DNA of 64,000 nt, from assembly GCA_963921195.1 (NCBI GenBank), contig OY992536.1:321053038-321117037 (forward strand). Reading direction: 5' to 3'. Position 1 is the first letter of the stretch, and every line of letters begins with the position of its first letter. Below the pieces are notes generated by a model. That model was not told the origin of the DNA, ran no database searches, and saw only the letters and a program-made list of their open reading frames with translations. Shown piece after piece: positions 11,433 to 22,910 of this stretch. The position numbers and the translations under genes were made by a program. Source of the DNA: Pegoplata infirma. Its lineage: Eukaryota > Arthropoda > Insecta > Diptera > Anthomyiidae.

Positions 11433-12266
11433 AACAAGTGAGAGTGTTAAATTCGGCTGTGCCGAATTTATTATACCCTCCAAAATGTAAAAAAAAAAAT
11501 ACAAAAAAAAAATTGTCAGGGGCGTTTCTTTTTTGGGGGGGGGGGGTTGATAGGGTCAGTGGGGGACGTTGAGAGCACCTTCCTATCGCGATAAATATAC
11601 CAAATGTTTCATTTAATTAACAAAAATACAAAAAAAACATGTAAAAAAGTGTATTTTTTTAGAGGTTGGTTTAGTTCTTCAAGGGGGAACTTTTTTCCCC
11701 CTGGTCCGATTTGGCCAATTTCCGAACTTAACCTGCCTAGGAACATAAGACATATTTGTGCCAAAGTGGTAATTGGGGGGGGGGGGGGCAAATTTCCTCT
11801 ACATGTGTTAAAAAATGCATTCTTATGCTTTTTGCACTAAAGAAATAAAAGGGGGGCGGACCGGAAAAACTACATTATATAATTCTCTGTGTCCAAATGC
11901 AAGACTTTGAACTTCTTGTAGCATAAAAATGTTGCATTTGTTATACAAAAACACAAAAAATCATGTAAAAAAGTGGTATTTTTCATGGGTTGGTTTAGTT
12001 CGTCAAGGGGAACTTTTTTCCCCCTGGTCCGATTTTGCTCATTTACGAACTTAACTTGCCTAGGAACATAAGACATATTCGTGCCAAATGTCTGGAGTCT
12101 AGCTCTTTTATTTTGGACTGCATCGTGTTAACTACAGACGGACGGACATCGCTAGAATGTCTTAGAATCGACCACTGATCATAAATATATATGCTTTATG
12201 GGGTCCTAGACCGATATTTTAATTCGTTACACACGGAATGACAAAGTGAGTATACCCCCATACTGT
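11433..12266 (-). mobile_element. DINE-1/mini-me-like element, type B
   Basis: On the minus strand it begins TATGGGGGTATACTCACTTT, carries the (GTCY)n core near 12140 and ends with the hairpin AAATTCGGCACAGCCGAATTT and CACTTGTT. An inner segment of about 300 bases (ACTTTTTTCCCCCTGGTCCG) is duplicated at 11660-11760 and 11960-12080. Runs of 10-12 G occur at 11537 and 11777. No TSD is evident, as expected for Helentron-type insertion. Confidence 0.6.
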
Positions 12267-13799
12267 AAAAACTATAACAATTTCTTTAACGAAAATTTCT
12301 GCTAAAATTACTGTAAAATAAAAAAAAAAAAAACTATAAAAAAAATATAGTAAAAATAATAAAAAAAAAACGACATACATAAAAATACATATCGTTTGAA
12401 GGTAAATTGGAGGTTTTGCTTTATTTTTTTAGTAAAGAGTGTTGTCTAATCTAGAAACACTTAAAAATATGGAAGTATTGTGTTAAGTTTAAAAGCAACC
12501 AGACTCTGTAAACCGACGATAGTCAACTATCGGCTCACACTGACTTTGAATTACTACCGTGGGTGAACGCCTTTGAAAAACTTCTGTGGCGCATAAAAAA
12601 CTCGAGCTAACAATAAGTGTCAAAACCAAGGACCCAAAATAACTATTATCAAAATTTAAAAATCCGAAAAAATTGGCCATTTTTAATAGTTATTCAAAAA
12701 AATTGATTCATAATTATTATGAACGAGTTAAAAAATAATAATTGGAGCATAACTATTATTATACAATTAATATTTTTTTATTGATTTAAAATAGTTATGA
12801 ATAACTTAATGGGAAAAATCTTAAGCATAACTATTATAATTTAATAAATTTTTTAAAAACCTTTCGGTGGTTTTGGTCTGCTAATTCAATATTTTACTTT
12901 TTTTTTGTTGTTCATTAAAGAAAGACTCGATGACCTTAAATTTGTTGTTCAGTGTTATATAAATAAAAAAAGTAACAATATATACTCTCATTGATTATGG
13001 TCGTATTTATGGTTAACACTTTTGGTTTAACGAAAAAATGGTGTAAAAATTGTAATTATTTGATAGAGTAGTCAATTTATGGCAATTGAGATTTAATCGG
13101 TTAACTAAAAAAATGTCGGTTAATAAACTAAATCGAACAATCGGTTATTACGCAGTACAATACGAAAAAAAAACGGGGTTCTAAAAATACGATTGATTCT
13201 TGTAGAGGAGACAAAAATTACGTGTGTCGGCTTTTTGAAGGATAACATTAGAATTTTATTTTAGGAGGTGGGTGGGTATAACTTTCACCCCATTGGCCCT
13301 TTCTTGCAGCATATCGGTACATAAAACTATGATTTCTTTAGATTTAAGGCAAATATTTGGTTTTGTCTTTACCTTTTTTGTCCCCTTAAGAATCAGAATT
13401 TCCAAAAAGTACTTTTTCGGAATGTTTTTCCTTTCTTCCAAATTGTTTATTTCTGGAAATAAAGAAAAGTACAAGTGGTTAACCGATAAACGGTTAACCA
13501 CCTGCATACCCTATAATTTAAGCAATCATGTCAACTTGTCATGCATACTTTTTATATTAAATGCATATTTGTAGTCAATTTTTAATTGACCTGTTTTTCG
13601 TATTACTTTTTGTAACACATATAAAACACATGTTTATATGACAATTATTAAGGCTTCAAAATATTGGGGAAGGAAAGGTTGGTTATTTTACCTGAATAAA
13701 TGACTGTGTGAATAAATAAACGATAAAAATTTTAAAAGTTGTATTATTTAAAAATCCATAACTTTAAACCAAAGGAACGGAATAAAATTTAAAATTATA
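12267..13799. other. AT-rich stretch with short self-complementary patches
   Basis: No gene is supported. 12660-12850 holds diverged inverted copies of 'cataactattat' and 'aatagttat' motifs. 13300-13345 is shared with 63552-63600 ('gcagcatatcggta..ataaaactatg'). 13475-13500 holds GGTTAACCGATAAACGGTTA, a short palindromic pair. The opposed frames at about 13256-13574 overlap on opposite strands and have no recognisable domain. Confidence 0.4.
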
Positions 13800-14160
13800 T
13801 TCTGATTAATTTTTATTAAAAAATAAAAATTGTTTTTTTCGACCTTTAAAATATAATATTTTGAGGATGTTTATTCTGGCTCGAGGTCATTATTTTCTTT
13901 ACTAATTAAAACCATATTATTCTCATAGCATAATTTTCAAGAAAATTATTTTTCTGTTTTAAATTTATTTATGCTAGTAATTTTTGCAAGACTTAATCGA
14001 CACGTGTTTCGGAATTTGTCAGATTCCATTGTCAAGATTATTTAGCAAAAATAGAAACGATTTACTACAAAGTAGTAAACGAGTCTAATGACAAATCGTT
14101 TAAAGGTCCTTTAAAGGTCGAATAAAACAATTTTTATTTTTTAATAAAAATTAATCAGAA
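13800..14160. mobile_element. MITE with about 58-bp TIRs, uninterrupted copy
   Basis: The arms start TTCTGATTAATTTTTATTAA and continue through a 'cgacctttaaa' block, then repeat inverted at the right end. The interior contains CGACACGTGTTTCGGAATTT and AAGAAAATTATTTTTCTG. A second copy starts at about 54709 and is split by the 4.9 kb element and others. This copy is its empty-site reference. Confidence 0.7.
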
Positions 14161-14169
14161 TTTGAACAT

Positions 14170-14455
14170 AAGGGTTGGTACGCCATATATCAAAATACCT
14201 TGATATCAGAACCTCAGTGAGATTTCAGGACGAGTGTAGTGTTTTCTATGTCGATGAACTTGGTATTGATAAAGCCGCACAGATGATTATGACAAGGGAC
14301 CCAAGTCCTTGTGCCATTAACATTTTCGTGGAAAGTCTTGAAGCCCTAAAGACCTTAGAATCAAACACTTTAAAATCAGGAACCGTTAGGAATTATATAC
14401 GATCCCTTCATCTGCACACAGTCAAGTTAATGTGTCTGATGAATTAGCAAGAAAT
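14170..14455 (+). pseudogene. LINE RNase H domain fragment
   Basis: A 90-codon open stretch reads like the RNase H region of an I/Jockey-group non-LTR retrotransposon. It has DECSVFYVDELGIDKAAQ where family members have a SVFQAE..AI..A helix, then INIFVESLEALKTL in place of IF.DSQAAIKAL, then TLKSGTVRNY. The usual catalytic Asp of the DS step reads ES, so it would be inactive. No reverse transcriptase or 3' tail lies alongside. It is an isolated relic abutting the 13800-14160 MITE. Confidence 0.6.
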
Positions 14456-14690
14456 GGCTCCGAGGTTTCTAATTTTCTTAAATTCTCTGCCTGCCATATG
14501 TTCCAAACTATTGTCTAAAAATTCATGTCGGAAAACTTTTTAGTGGCTAAAACTAAAGGAAATGTTTATTTTTTTATCTTGACATGGCAGGTTATAATTA
14601 CCTTATTTAGTTTGACTTTAATAACACCGTTCAAAAAAATTAAAAAACTATTACGTTTTAAACTAGAGACTAAATGTAGTAAAACCAAGG
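14456..14690. other. No feature seen
   Basis: Sequence without clear repeat or coding signal between a LINE relic and the GGTATCG element. Confidence 0.3.
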
Positions 14691-14930
14691 TTGGCAATCG
14701 AAACGAATAACGGTATCGATATCGATATTGGTATCGTTTTTTTATTTATTTCGGTATCGGTATCGGTAACGGTATTTAAGTTGAAACGGTTACGGTAATA
14801 CCGATACCGAAACGTCGATACCGGTACGTACCGGTATTATCGAAAAAAATGCTAAAAATATAAAAAACGCATAAAAAACTTGAACAAATATATTTTTTTC
14901 AATTTTAATACTTAACACGTATTTACGTTT

Positions 14931-15706
14931 TTATACCCTCCACTCTAATGATAGAGGGCATATATAAGCTTGCATTCCGTTTGTAACACCTCGAAATATT
15001 TGTCTAAGACCCCATAAAGTATATTCATGATACTCGATCGATTTTAAAACGATCTAGCGATGTCCGTTCGTCCGTCTGTCTGTTGAAAACACGCTAACTT
15101 TTGAAAGACTTTACGGAGGCTCCTGAAGTTTGGTATATTTGTTGGGCATTTACCTGGTCAGGTTGGTATTACAATCCAGCGAAATCGGTCAAGTGGTTCA
15201 AAAGTTATAAGCAAAAGACTGAATTTCGGCAAGGGTTTTTCACGAGTTTACGAAATAAAACACACGGATACTTTCGAACGACAATTCTGAGAGTGCTGAA
15301 GTGTGGCATATATGTTTGTCGTTCTTGTAGCCCGGTTCGTTTTAAATCTCAGAATTTCAGATTGGTTTCACCTAAAATTCACGTGTTGAAAAACCCGAGT
15401 TTGAAAAAACAAGCCTTAAGAACAACGGTAAGCCACAAAATTACTTTACAGAGTATTTTTGTCACTCAGAAATATTTTTACGCTAAAAAAAAAATTTACA
15501 CTTGAAAAAAATTTTACACTCAAAAAAAATTAGTAAATTATTTTTTTGTTTTTACAAAAATGACGAAAAAAAAAAGTTTTTTACTCAAAATAAAATATTT
15601 CTAATCAAAATTGTTAAATTGTTTTCACATTAAAAAATTTATTATCTTTTAAAAAGGGCATTGTGGAGGGTATTCATAGATTCGGCCAAGTCGAATTTAA
15701 CTTTTA
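14931..15706 (+). mobile_element. DINE-1/mini-me-like element, type A, complete-looking
   Basis: Begins TTATACCCTCCACTCTAATG and ends with the hairpin ATTCGGCCAAGTCGAAT. The (GTCY)n core is at about 15060-15082. The uninterrupted frame at 15101-15505 (134 codons) has no known domain, and parallel frames in sibling copies are broken, so it is not called a gene. Confidence 0.65.
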
Positions 15707-15771
15707 TAATTGTTATTTTTAGCATTTTTCATTTGTTTCATTTGTTTAAAAAAATAAAAAAAATATGTTTA

Positions 15772-15870
15772 AAAAAAGTAGAAAAGTTGAATTCGACTTA
15801 GCCGAATCCACCCTCCACAGTGCCCTTTTAAAGTGATAGTTAGTTTTCTAACGTGGAAAAAATTAACAAT
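15772..15870 (-). mobile_element. DINE type A terminal fragment
   Basis: Only the hairpin end is present (GTTGAATTCGACTTAGCCGA.. CCACCCTCCACAGTGCCC). It ends in unrelated sequence after about 100 bases. Confidence 0.55.
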
Positions 15871-16262
15871 TTTTATTCTGCTCCCGCATAGCGGTTGAAG
15901 TATGACTTTTTTAGGAAATTTTTACTTAATCCACGATGTGGGTGCCCAAAGATTTTTTTGATTTTTTTAAGACTTCGGGAAGGCATTTGGAGTACGATTT
16001 TTCATTTACAAAAAACAAAAAAAATTAAAAATTTTTTATTAATTTATTTTTTGTTAAAACAACATGGTTTTTAGAAAAAACCGTTTAAATACCGGTACGT
16101 ACCGGTACCGAAGGAAAAGGTTTTTAGATACCGGTATCCGATACCAAAACAGAGTTTCGGTATTGGTATTGGTACCGGTATTCAATTTAAAGGGTTTTGA
16201 AACGGATAACGGTATTGAAAAGGTATCGATTGCCAACATTGAGTAAAACTGCATTTACAGTT

Positions 16263-17330
16263 CCCGGGTGAAAATGACCATGTATGTTCATACATGCTCA
16301 TACATGATTCCATGTATGATAGTATATGAACAATATATGGAAATGTATGTCATATATGGGAGCATATATGAACATACACAAGTAATGTAATATTCCATAT
16401 ATGTAAATGTATGTAACTATGTGTGGATATGTCATACTCCTTCATATATGCTATACATCTGCATAGCATACATGTCTTAAAAACAATTTTTTTTAAAGGT
16501 TGGGTTCGGCAGAACTTTGTAAAATTGGACGAAGTTCATGTATGGGTTCAGTCTGAAAAAGTCGTTCGGTTGGACAATAATGATCATACATCATCAAGAT
16601 TGGTTATAATTTTTGTATTCTATAGGCGAATATGAACGGTACTTACGTAAACAACCAAATTTAGAAGAAAATTCGAACACTGACGGTATTACTGTCAGAG
16701 TTGCGAAGGATTTCATCCCTTAATAAGATTTGGTGTTCTGAATTAAACTTTAATGATTGCATTCCCCAAACACAATTTATCGAATGAATTTATATTTGAT
16801 TTAAAAATATAGAATGAATTCGGTTTCTTTTTCATTCGACTTTGAAATTGAATGCGTAAGTTTTTATAAATTCGATTTTTAAAAGTCTCATTCAGTTTTT
16901 AAAATTCTCATAAACAAGAATTCGATTTAATGGTAAAAATCGAATCCATTCCAAGAAATATTGATATTTAAAGATAATTGTATTCAGTGACTATAAAAAT
17001 CGAATGTATTTTATTTGTAAATTTATTCGAAAAGTGGTAAATTCATCGAAGCTTTGATTATCCTTAAGTATCATAAAGTCCAAAGTATATTTTTAAAATA
17101 TTCGTTAGTTTTAAAATAAAAAAATCAGTGTCATAAATTAGTACAAATTATTTATATTTGAAAAAAATTTCAATTAATAGACGTTTTATGGAAAAAAAAA
17201 TTTACATACAAGTTCATGTATGACAATGTATGATCATTAATGTACATGTACCCTCAAATTACGGATATGCACTTGTATGGACTTCCATATATGCATCATA
17301 TATGAACATACATGGTCATTTTCACCCGGG
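16263..17330. mobile_element. TIR element, CCCGGGTGAAAATGACC ends, TT duplication
   Basis: Inverted ends CCCGGGTGAAAATGACCATG of at least 25 bases. Compared with the intact right arm of the host foldback, the insertion added the element plus exactly two T. The subterminal region is full of TATGxxCATA-type motifs. The middle has a more GC-balanced segment that reads in frame (see next entry), then AT-rich sequence around GAATTCG/CGAAT motifs. Confidence 0.75.
16497..16723 (+). pseudogene. Possible captured coding fragment inside the CCCGGG element
   Basis: Two adjacent stretches have protein-like composition. The first, from about 16497, reads GWVRQNFVKLDEVHVW..., and the second, 16625-16723, reads GEYERYLRKQPNLEENSN... 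and closes with a stop. They are in different frames, separated by a T-rich 25-base stretch that ends TATAG. I do not recognise the protein. They could be relics of a host exon picked up by the transposon, or chance open frames. Confidence 0.3.
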
Positions 17331-17931
17331 TTTTTCATTTCGTGATCCTGTTTCTCTTTAAAAAGACGTCAAACTTTTCGATGATTAAATTTTATAAATT
17401 ATTTGTTCAATATTTGTATATGTCCTAGGATGCCACTATTGATAGCAAAGGAAAGAGGAGGATCTCCCTTAATTTTGCTATTATATTATTTGTACATATC
17501 AGGAAAAAGGAGGCAAGTTACGTCCATTCAAAAATGTCTCCTTCAATATCATTAAAAATTTTCAACAAAATATTTTGATAAAGCTTTCAAACGACTTTAT
17601 TCACATCCTTTTATCTTGATATGGCAAAATATGAAAATGGAAAAGTTTGGGGTGATCCTTTCTTTCATCTGCCGTCACCAGTGTCATCCTAGGACAATTA
17701 CAAATATTTCAAAAATATTTTACAAAATGTATCCTTTAAAATTTTGAAGTCCTTTTAAAAAGAAACAGGATCACGAAATGAAAAACTGTAAACGCAGTTT
17801 TACTCCATTTGATCTCTACTTTCAGACGTATATCATCCGGTTCGTGTTTAATATTAGCTGTCGGACGGTGTAATTTTAGAAGTGTTTAGACTTGCAACAA
17901 AATCAATGATCTTGAATCTTCATAATAATGC

Positions 17932-18494
17932 CACTCAAAAAAATAAAACTGTAAAGTTAACAAACTTTTTTTTGTTAACTCGAGTTTACTGGCTTTTTAG
18001 CAAATTTTTAGTTAAAATCAGCGTTTTAACTACTTTTTTTAGTTAAGTTCGATTTACGAAAATACTAGTTTTGTACAAATTCGGAATTAATTTTTTTTGT
18101 TGACTTTAAAACTGAGTTTACGAATTTTTACTAATTAATTTGCTGATTTTTTGTAACATTTTTGTCAAGTCGAAAATTTTAAACATTTCTTGTGTAGCCT
18201 CCTATGCAAATCTCATTAGTCCTACTTAAGCTGAACTTAACGCTGTGAAAAATATTTTTTTTTTTTATTTAAAAAAAAAGGTTAGCTGAATTCACCTAAT
18301 AAAAAATGTTACGAAATTTTCAGCTGAATTTTTAGTTAAAATTACTGTTTTTTTGCTACATTCATTCTACGAAAAGTTAACTAAATATTTTTTGTTAAAT
18401 TAACTAGAAATTTAGTAGGTTCAAAATCAGGTGTTTTTTTAGTTAAATTTAACTAAATTTTTTGCCACCTTTACAGTTTTTTTTTTTTTGGGTG
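17932..18494. mobile_element. MITE, CACTCAAAAAAAT ends
   Basis: Left CACTCAAAAAAATAAAACTG and right CAGTTTTTTTTTTTTTGGGTG are inverted. 'actgtaaagttaacaa' near the left end resembles the start of the element at 28666. The interior has several TTAACT/AGTTAA motifs. The TSD is unclear. Confidence 0.6.
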
Positions 18495-19089
18495 TGTTGA
18501 ATTCCATTACGTGTGTGACGAAAGGTAAATTGTACAGGAGTACAGTTTAATGTTATAAAACTATTACCCTAAACTTTATCAATAAAGAGCTAATGTTACA
18601 TTTCCTTAGCTGTTCATTTTATTATAAAAGTCTTATTCACCTTTAGATAAATAAAAGTTTTGGAAGTCAAGACTGTTATTTAAAAATGGAATTTTGCATA
18701 AGTGCATACGTCTAAAGTTAACATTTTAATATTTAAATTTCTTAAATAAAGTTAATTTTGAGACTGGCCATTACTGATGTGCCAGAAACTATCTCTCACG
18801 TAAAAAAACACTTAAAGCAACTATGACTTAATCACTAAAATTTTGTGTTCCCACGTTCACTAACGTACCGCGTGAATAATTTTAATTTCACTTATGCTAA
18901 AGCGTGGCACAATGAATTTTTAATAATGATCAGTGATCACGTATAATTTAAACCAATTTTATTCAAGATCCCAAAGTTTTCAAAATTAAAATCAAAAGTT
19001 CTTAAAAATCAATAATAATTATTATAATATTAAAGATTGGTGGATAGTTTTATAGCAAACAAAAGCAATTTGAGTTGAAAAACGTAGAA
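18495..19089. other. No feature seen
   Basis: AT-rich DNA with GTGATCACG-type motifs near 18930. No coding, RNA or defined repeat signal. Confidence 0.3.
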
Positions 19090-19230
19090 GAAAATTTTAG
19101 TTTCAAAGAGCTAAAGACATTCCTGGTATTCCTATACCAGTTTCAAACACTTCCAGTTATAAGTGTTATCTTCAGTAGGATTTTAAATGTCGGTTTGTTT
19201 TGTTAATGGTAATTGTTTTTCTAATATGTG
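19090..19230 (+). repeat. Dispersed 230-bp repeat, partial copy
   Basis: Shares 'cattcctggtattcctatac', CAAACACTTCCAGTTA and GTAGGATTTTAAATGTCGGT with the copies at 7470 and 43600. Confidence 0.6.
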
Positions 19231-19255
19231 AAATTTTTATTAATATCAATACTTA

Positions 19256-19330
19256 GTCCGGAATCGAACCACGGATATTTTTCATACCATTAATAATACT
19301 AGCAGGACGTTTACTTATGTCGACTTAAGT
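19256..19330 (-). pseudogene. tRNA-like B-box motif
   Basis: The minus strand carries GTGGTTCGATTCCGGAC, a perfect B-box-type T arm. The sequence upstream of it on that strand does not form a clear D or anticodon arm. A tRNA-derived relic at best. Confidence 0.3.
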
Positions 19331-19962
19331 GTTTCTAACTTGCACACCCAAGATAAAACAAAACAAAATTTAAGTTATTTATTTTTTAAACTGTATTTTG
19401 TTACACCAAAGAGAAGAATTTTATACCAAAGTTAAGTACTGCATAACAGTATTTTAAATACAAAAGACTTTTAGTAGTGCTTCTACAGTAACAAGAGAAG
19501 ACAACTAACATTGTAAATGGTACAGTACAGTGAAACCTTTTATGAAGAACCAAATGGGAGTAGTTTTGGCGGATATTGGCTAGGAACTTCTGCATATTGA
19601 AAATAACAGAGAAGACCTTCGTAAGAAGTTAATTTCACATAATGGTTGTAGGACCTTAAAAAAACTTCGAGTATTTTAAACAAATACCTGTGCTTCGGAA
19701 AAAGTTCACTTAACTCTTCTAAATATTTACCATGTGCTATGAATATAAATCAGTGAAATCCAAAAATTCATTTTCTATACACAATTGTGCCACAACAACA
19801 ATAAAAAAAACTCACACCGACGCTTGTTCTCTTCTATTTCTGTTTGATTTCAGTCGTTAATTGAGTGTTAACGAGTATACATGTGCGGATGCTTACTGCT
19901 TTTTTTTCAGCTTTATTGTTTTTTCAGCTTTGATTTAATTTCAAAATAAACCAGCAAACAAA
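19331..19962. other. Unassigned, possible 5' flank of a hAT relic
   Basis: No gene is seen before 19963. CAGTGAAATCCAAAAATT at 19751 weakly resembles the inverse of the TTTGGGCATCACTG motif near 21212, which would fit hAT ends around the transposase relic. Flanking 8-mers do not match, so this is not claimed as an element boundary. Confidence 0.3.
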
Positions 19963-20373
19963 ATGGAAGACAGAAATTTTTGTTTTGCCATTAAAAATGC
20001 TTTTGGTAACATGCAATGCATTTTATGTTACCAAACATTTAAAAAAAAAAAAAAAAAAATTTCAATTAAAAGGCATTTTGACCTTTTTCACAAAGAAATA
20101 AATTATTTAAAAGAGGAAAAAAAGGAAAATGTTTTTTCTTGAGCAAAAAAATTTTTATATGCAAAAAATTAAAAATGGAGATTTCAAGCCAAATAAGCTT
20201 GGAAATCGCTCAGCAAGGCAGACCATTTATAGATGGAATGCTAGCAAAAAATATTTTACAAAAAACTTTTCAAACATTAAATTATAGAACAGATTTCATA
20301 AAGTCAATTGCCTTGTCACCCCAAACTGTGGCGAGGCGTATTGCCGAAATAGGAAATTCGGTGGATTCTTCTA
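19963..20373 (+). pseudogene. hAT/ZBED5-like transposase N-terminal fragment
   Basis: From ATG 19963 the frame reads a BED-type zinc finger: C-x2-C in MQCILCYQTF and H-x4-H in KRHFDLFHKE. It stops after about 60 codons. A second frame from about 20139 continues the family pattern: SLEIAQQGRPFIDGMLAKN, then SIALSPQTVARRIAEIG. This resembles the 'K.GKPF.DGE' and 'LS..TV.RRI.DI' blocks of ZBED5/GTF2IRD2-type hAT proteins. A frameshift lies at about 20120-20155 and the CCCAGC MITE cuts the frame at 20374. The catalytic domain is not seen downstream, so this is a dead N-terminal remnant. A 19-A run sits in the finger. Confidence 0.65.
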
Positions 20374-21103
20374 CCCAGCAAAACTTTGGTAATGGGTAGT
20401 GATTATATAACACATTACCAGGTAATGTATATACCTTATTTGTAGCATTATTTTAGGATGTCTTACCAAACATTTGTTCCACAACGTGTTATTTTAAAGT
20501 AAAAAATAATGCATTACTAATAATTTGCTACATAATGCATGATTATTGGAAAAATGTATTTCATATTTATTATTTCTAAACACTATATCATGGATGATTT
20601 ATATTTGGTTACATTATGTATTATTTGAAAGTTTGAAATATTGCATTATTTATAATTAAATGCATAATGCATTACAATAACATAAAAAATAATTATTTTA
20701 TAAAAAATGCATAAGTTTAAACTAGCGATGGGCTCACGACAAGAAATTTCTAACGACACACTCACTAGCATATTATATCTACTTACACTCACTTACAATC
20801 ACGTGAGTAAATTTAATACAAAATTACTTTTTCACTACTCGTAAGACCTTATATATTACGTTCTGGTATGCTATATTATATACCTTACTCGTAACCTATA
20901 AAATATCATATATTTTACACCTTACTGGTATTCTTTGCTATAAATTTATGACTTATTTTATACCTTACTGGTATTCTATGTGATAATGTGGATGCATTAC
21001 TTTGAGTCTCATCGCCTGTTAAAATCATCAATGCTGCAATGTATAAAATAAGAGATCATATACCTTATTTTATACCTTATTTGGTAATCTAAGTTTTGCT
21101 GGG
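20374..21103. mobile_element. TIR element, CCCAGCAAAACTT ends, TA duplication
   Basis: CCCAGCAAAACTTTGGTAAT and ATTACC-like..AAGTTTTGCTGGG are inverted, with TA on both sides. The interior is rich in TACCTTAT and TGCATTAT motifs in both orientations and shows no coding. Inserted into the hAT transposase relic. Confidence 0.8.
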
Positions 21104-21397
21104 TATTAAAGAAAAATTTAATAATTATTTAATTTATTTAATAATTTAATAATAATTTCTCCAAATTTGTTTTTTCTCTTACTCACAACCAAAAATTTTT
21201 TGGGCATCACTGTTTTAAAAGTAAAATTCATAACATTTCTAATGCTTAGTTTTTTGTTTGCTGGGCAATATTATCTTATCCAATACAGACGCATTTCATT
21301 TATTGAGAGTTTTGGTTACCTCTGATATAAATCCATTTTTCATGGCATCAACAATGACTTAAAGTCGCTTGGGTTTGACTATTGATAAGGTAAATAT

Positions 21398-22479
21398 GAG
21401 GCATTCCACACCAAATGTCCCGCTACAGAAAAACATGTGTCCCGTAAATTTCTGAATAGGTTGTTTGGATAGCCCTATATGTAACTAAGAAAATTGCGTT
21501 TTTGGTTTTTCAAATTTTCGAAAACTGGGCTTAGGAGGCGTGGTCAAATATTGGAAAAATGGTAAAATTTGTGGCGAGTTGCCTTGATTAAATATTTATC
21601 ACATTAAAACGGAATGCACCACAATGTCAAAAATTTAGGTTCTTATATAGTTTTGTATGGGCTATCGATTAAAATTTTTTTTTTTTGGAAAATTTTTAGA
21701 ACCCGTTCTGAAATTTTCCATTTTTTAAAAAAGTCAATTTATCAAACATCCGGCCACTTTTTTTTTCTTTTTTATTTATTTTTTTAAAAGTTTAGATGTT
21801 TGTCCATCCACACAAAAAAAATAAGAAACACGTTCATCTTTTTTTTTCGAGAAAATCGCATTTGAACTTTAAATTTCATAACAATTTTGTTATTTGCTTG
21901 TATTTCTTTGTTTTAAAGTTGCGAATGAGTAATATTAATTGCATAAATATTCGTCATACGCTCTGTTGACACAAGAAAATACAAGCAAATTACTAAATTA
22001 TTATGAAATTTAAAGTTCAAATGCGATTTTCTCGAAAAAAAAGATGAACGTGTTTCTGATTTTTTTGTGTGGATGGACAAACATCTAAACTTTTAAAAAA
22101 ATAAATAAAAAGGAAAAAAAAAGTGGCCAGATTTTTGATAAATTGACTTTTTTAAAAAATGGAAAATTTCAGAACGGGTTCTGAAAATTTTCCAAAAAAA
22201 AAAATTTAATCGATAGCCCATACAAAACTATATAAGAACGTAAATTTTTGACATTGTGGTGCATTCCGTTTTAATGTGATAAATATTTAATCAAGGCAAC
22301 TCTCCACAAATTTGACCATTTTTCCAATATTTGACCACGCCTCCTAAGCCCAGTTTTTGAAAAATTGAAAAACCAAAAACGCAATTTTCTAAGTTCCATA
22401 TAGGGCTATCCATATCACCTATTCAGAAGTTTGCGGTACACATGTTTTTTTTCGCTGGACATTTGGTGTGGAATGCCTC
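21398..22479. mobile_element. 1.08 kb foldback element, GAGGCATTCCACACC ends
   Basis: Two arms of roughly 480 bases are inverted copies, from GAGGCATTCCACACCAAATG to CATTTGGTGTGGAATGCCTC, with a loop of about 100 bases around 21940. Conserved inner blocks include TTAGGAGGCGTGGTCAAATA and AGCCCATACAAAACTATATA. Related copies are nested in the 4.9 kb element (56735-58550 and 56817-57765). No transposase. The right end lies in a DINE type C copy. Confidence 0.8.
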
Positions 22480-22480
22480 A

Positions 22481-22910
22481 TATATAAGTTTGTCATTCAG
22501 TTTGTAACTCATCGAAATATCGGTCTAGGATCGCATAAAGTATATATATTCATGATCCCCGATCGATTTTAAGGCATTCTAGCGATGTCCGTCTGTCTGC
22601 CTGTGGAAATGTCACGGCCAAAATATTACACGGAGACAACTGAAACTTAACGTATTTATTGGAAGTTCTCCCGAAAAGTTTGGTATTGCATTTGAGCGAT
22701 ATCGGTTCAGCAGTTCAAAAGTTATGAACGAAAAAGCACCTCAAAATTATTAGTACATTCAACATAATCTAAAAATACAAAATGCTTTAATTCGGCTGCT
22801 GGTTGACATATGTGAACATAATTGGACACCAAATAGTATCTAAACAAGTACGAACATATTTTTTGACAAAAAAAGAAAAAAATCGCGGATTTTTTCCCTT
22901 CTAATATTAA
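22481..22910 (+). mobile_element. DINE-1/mini-me-like element, type C, truncated
   Basis: Contains 'aagtttgtcattcagtttgt', the (TA)n and short (GTCY)n cores, 'gtggaaatg', and the CACATATGTCAACCAG-like block with opposite polarity. The right hairpin end is missing. Confidence 0.55.

Larger units (their letters stand above)
14691..16236. mobile_element. GGTATCG-rich TIR element split by a DINE copy
   Basis: The left end TTGGCAATCGAAACGAATAA and right end GGTATCGATTGCCAA are inverted repeats. Both arms contain short arrays of GGTATCG/GGTACCG units (14705-14840, 16080-16230) that are complementary to each other. The centre is occupied by a type A DINE element (14931-15706) and a further DINE fragment, so the original element would have been a short hairpin. 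Confidence 0.65.
16241..17805. mobile_element. Foldback element (GAGTAAAACTGC ends) split by a CCCGGG element
   Basis: Left arm GAGTAAAACTGCATTTACAG continues, after removal of the 16263-17330 insertion, as TTTCATTTCGTGATCCTGTTTC. The right arm (about 17757-17805) is its inverse, so the right arm is an internal empty-site control. Inner CCTAGGATG/CATCCTAGG motifs are also inverted. The loop (about 17400-17750) has no recognised gene. Confidence 0.65.

Noticed and set aside
15101..15505. 134-codon open frame with FTWSGWY-like string
   Set aside because: DINE internal sequence; the same string appears in opposite orientation and broken in other copies.
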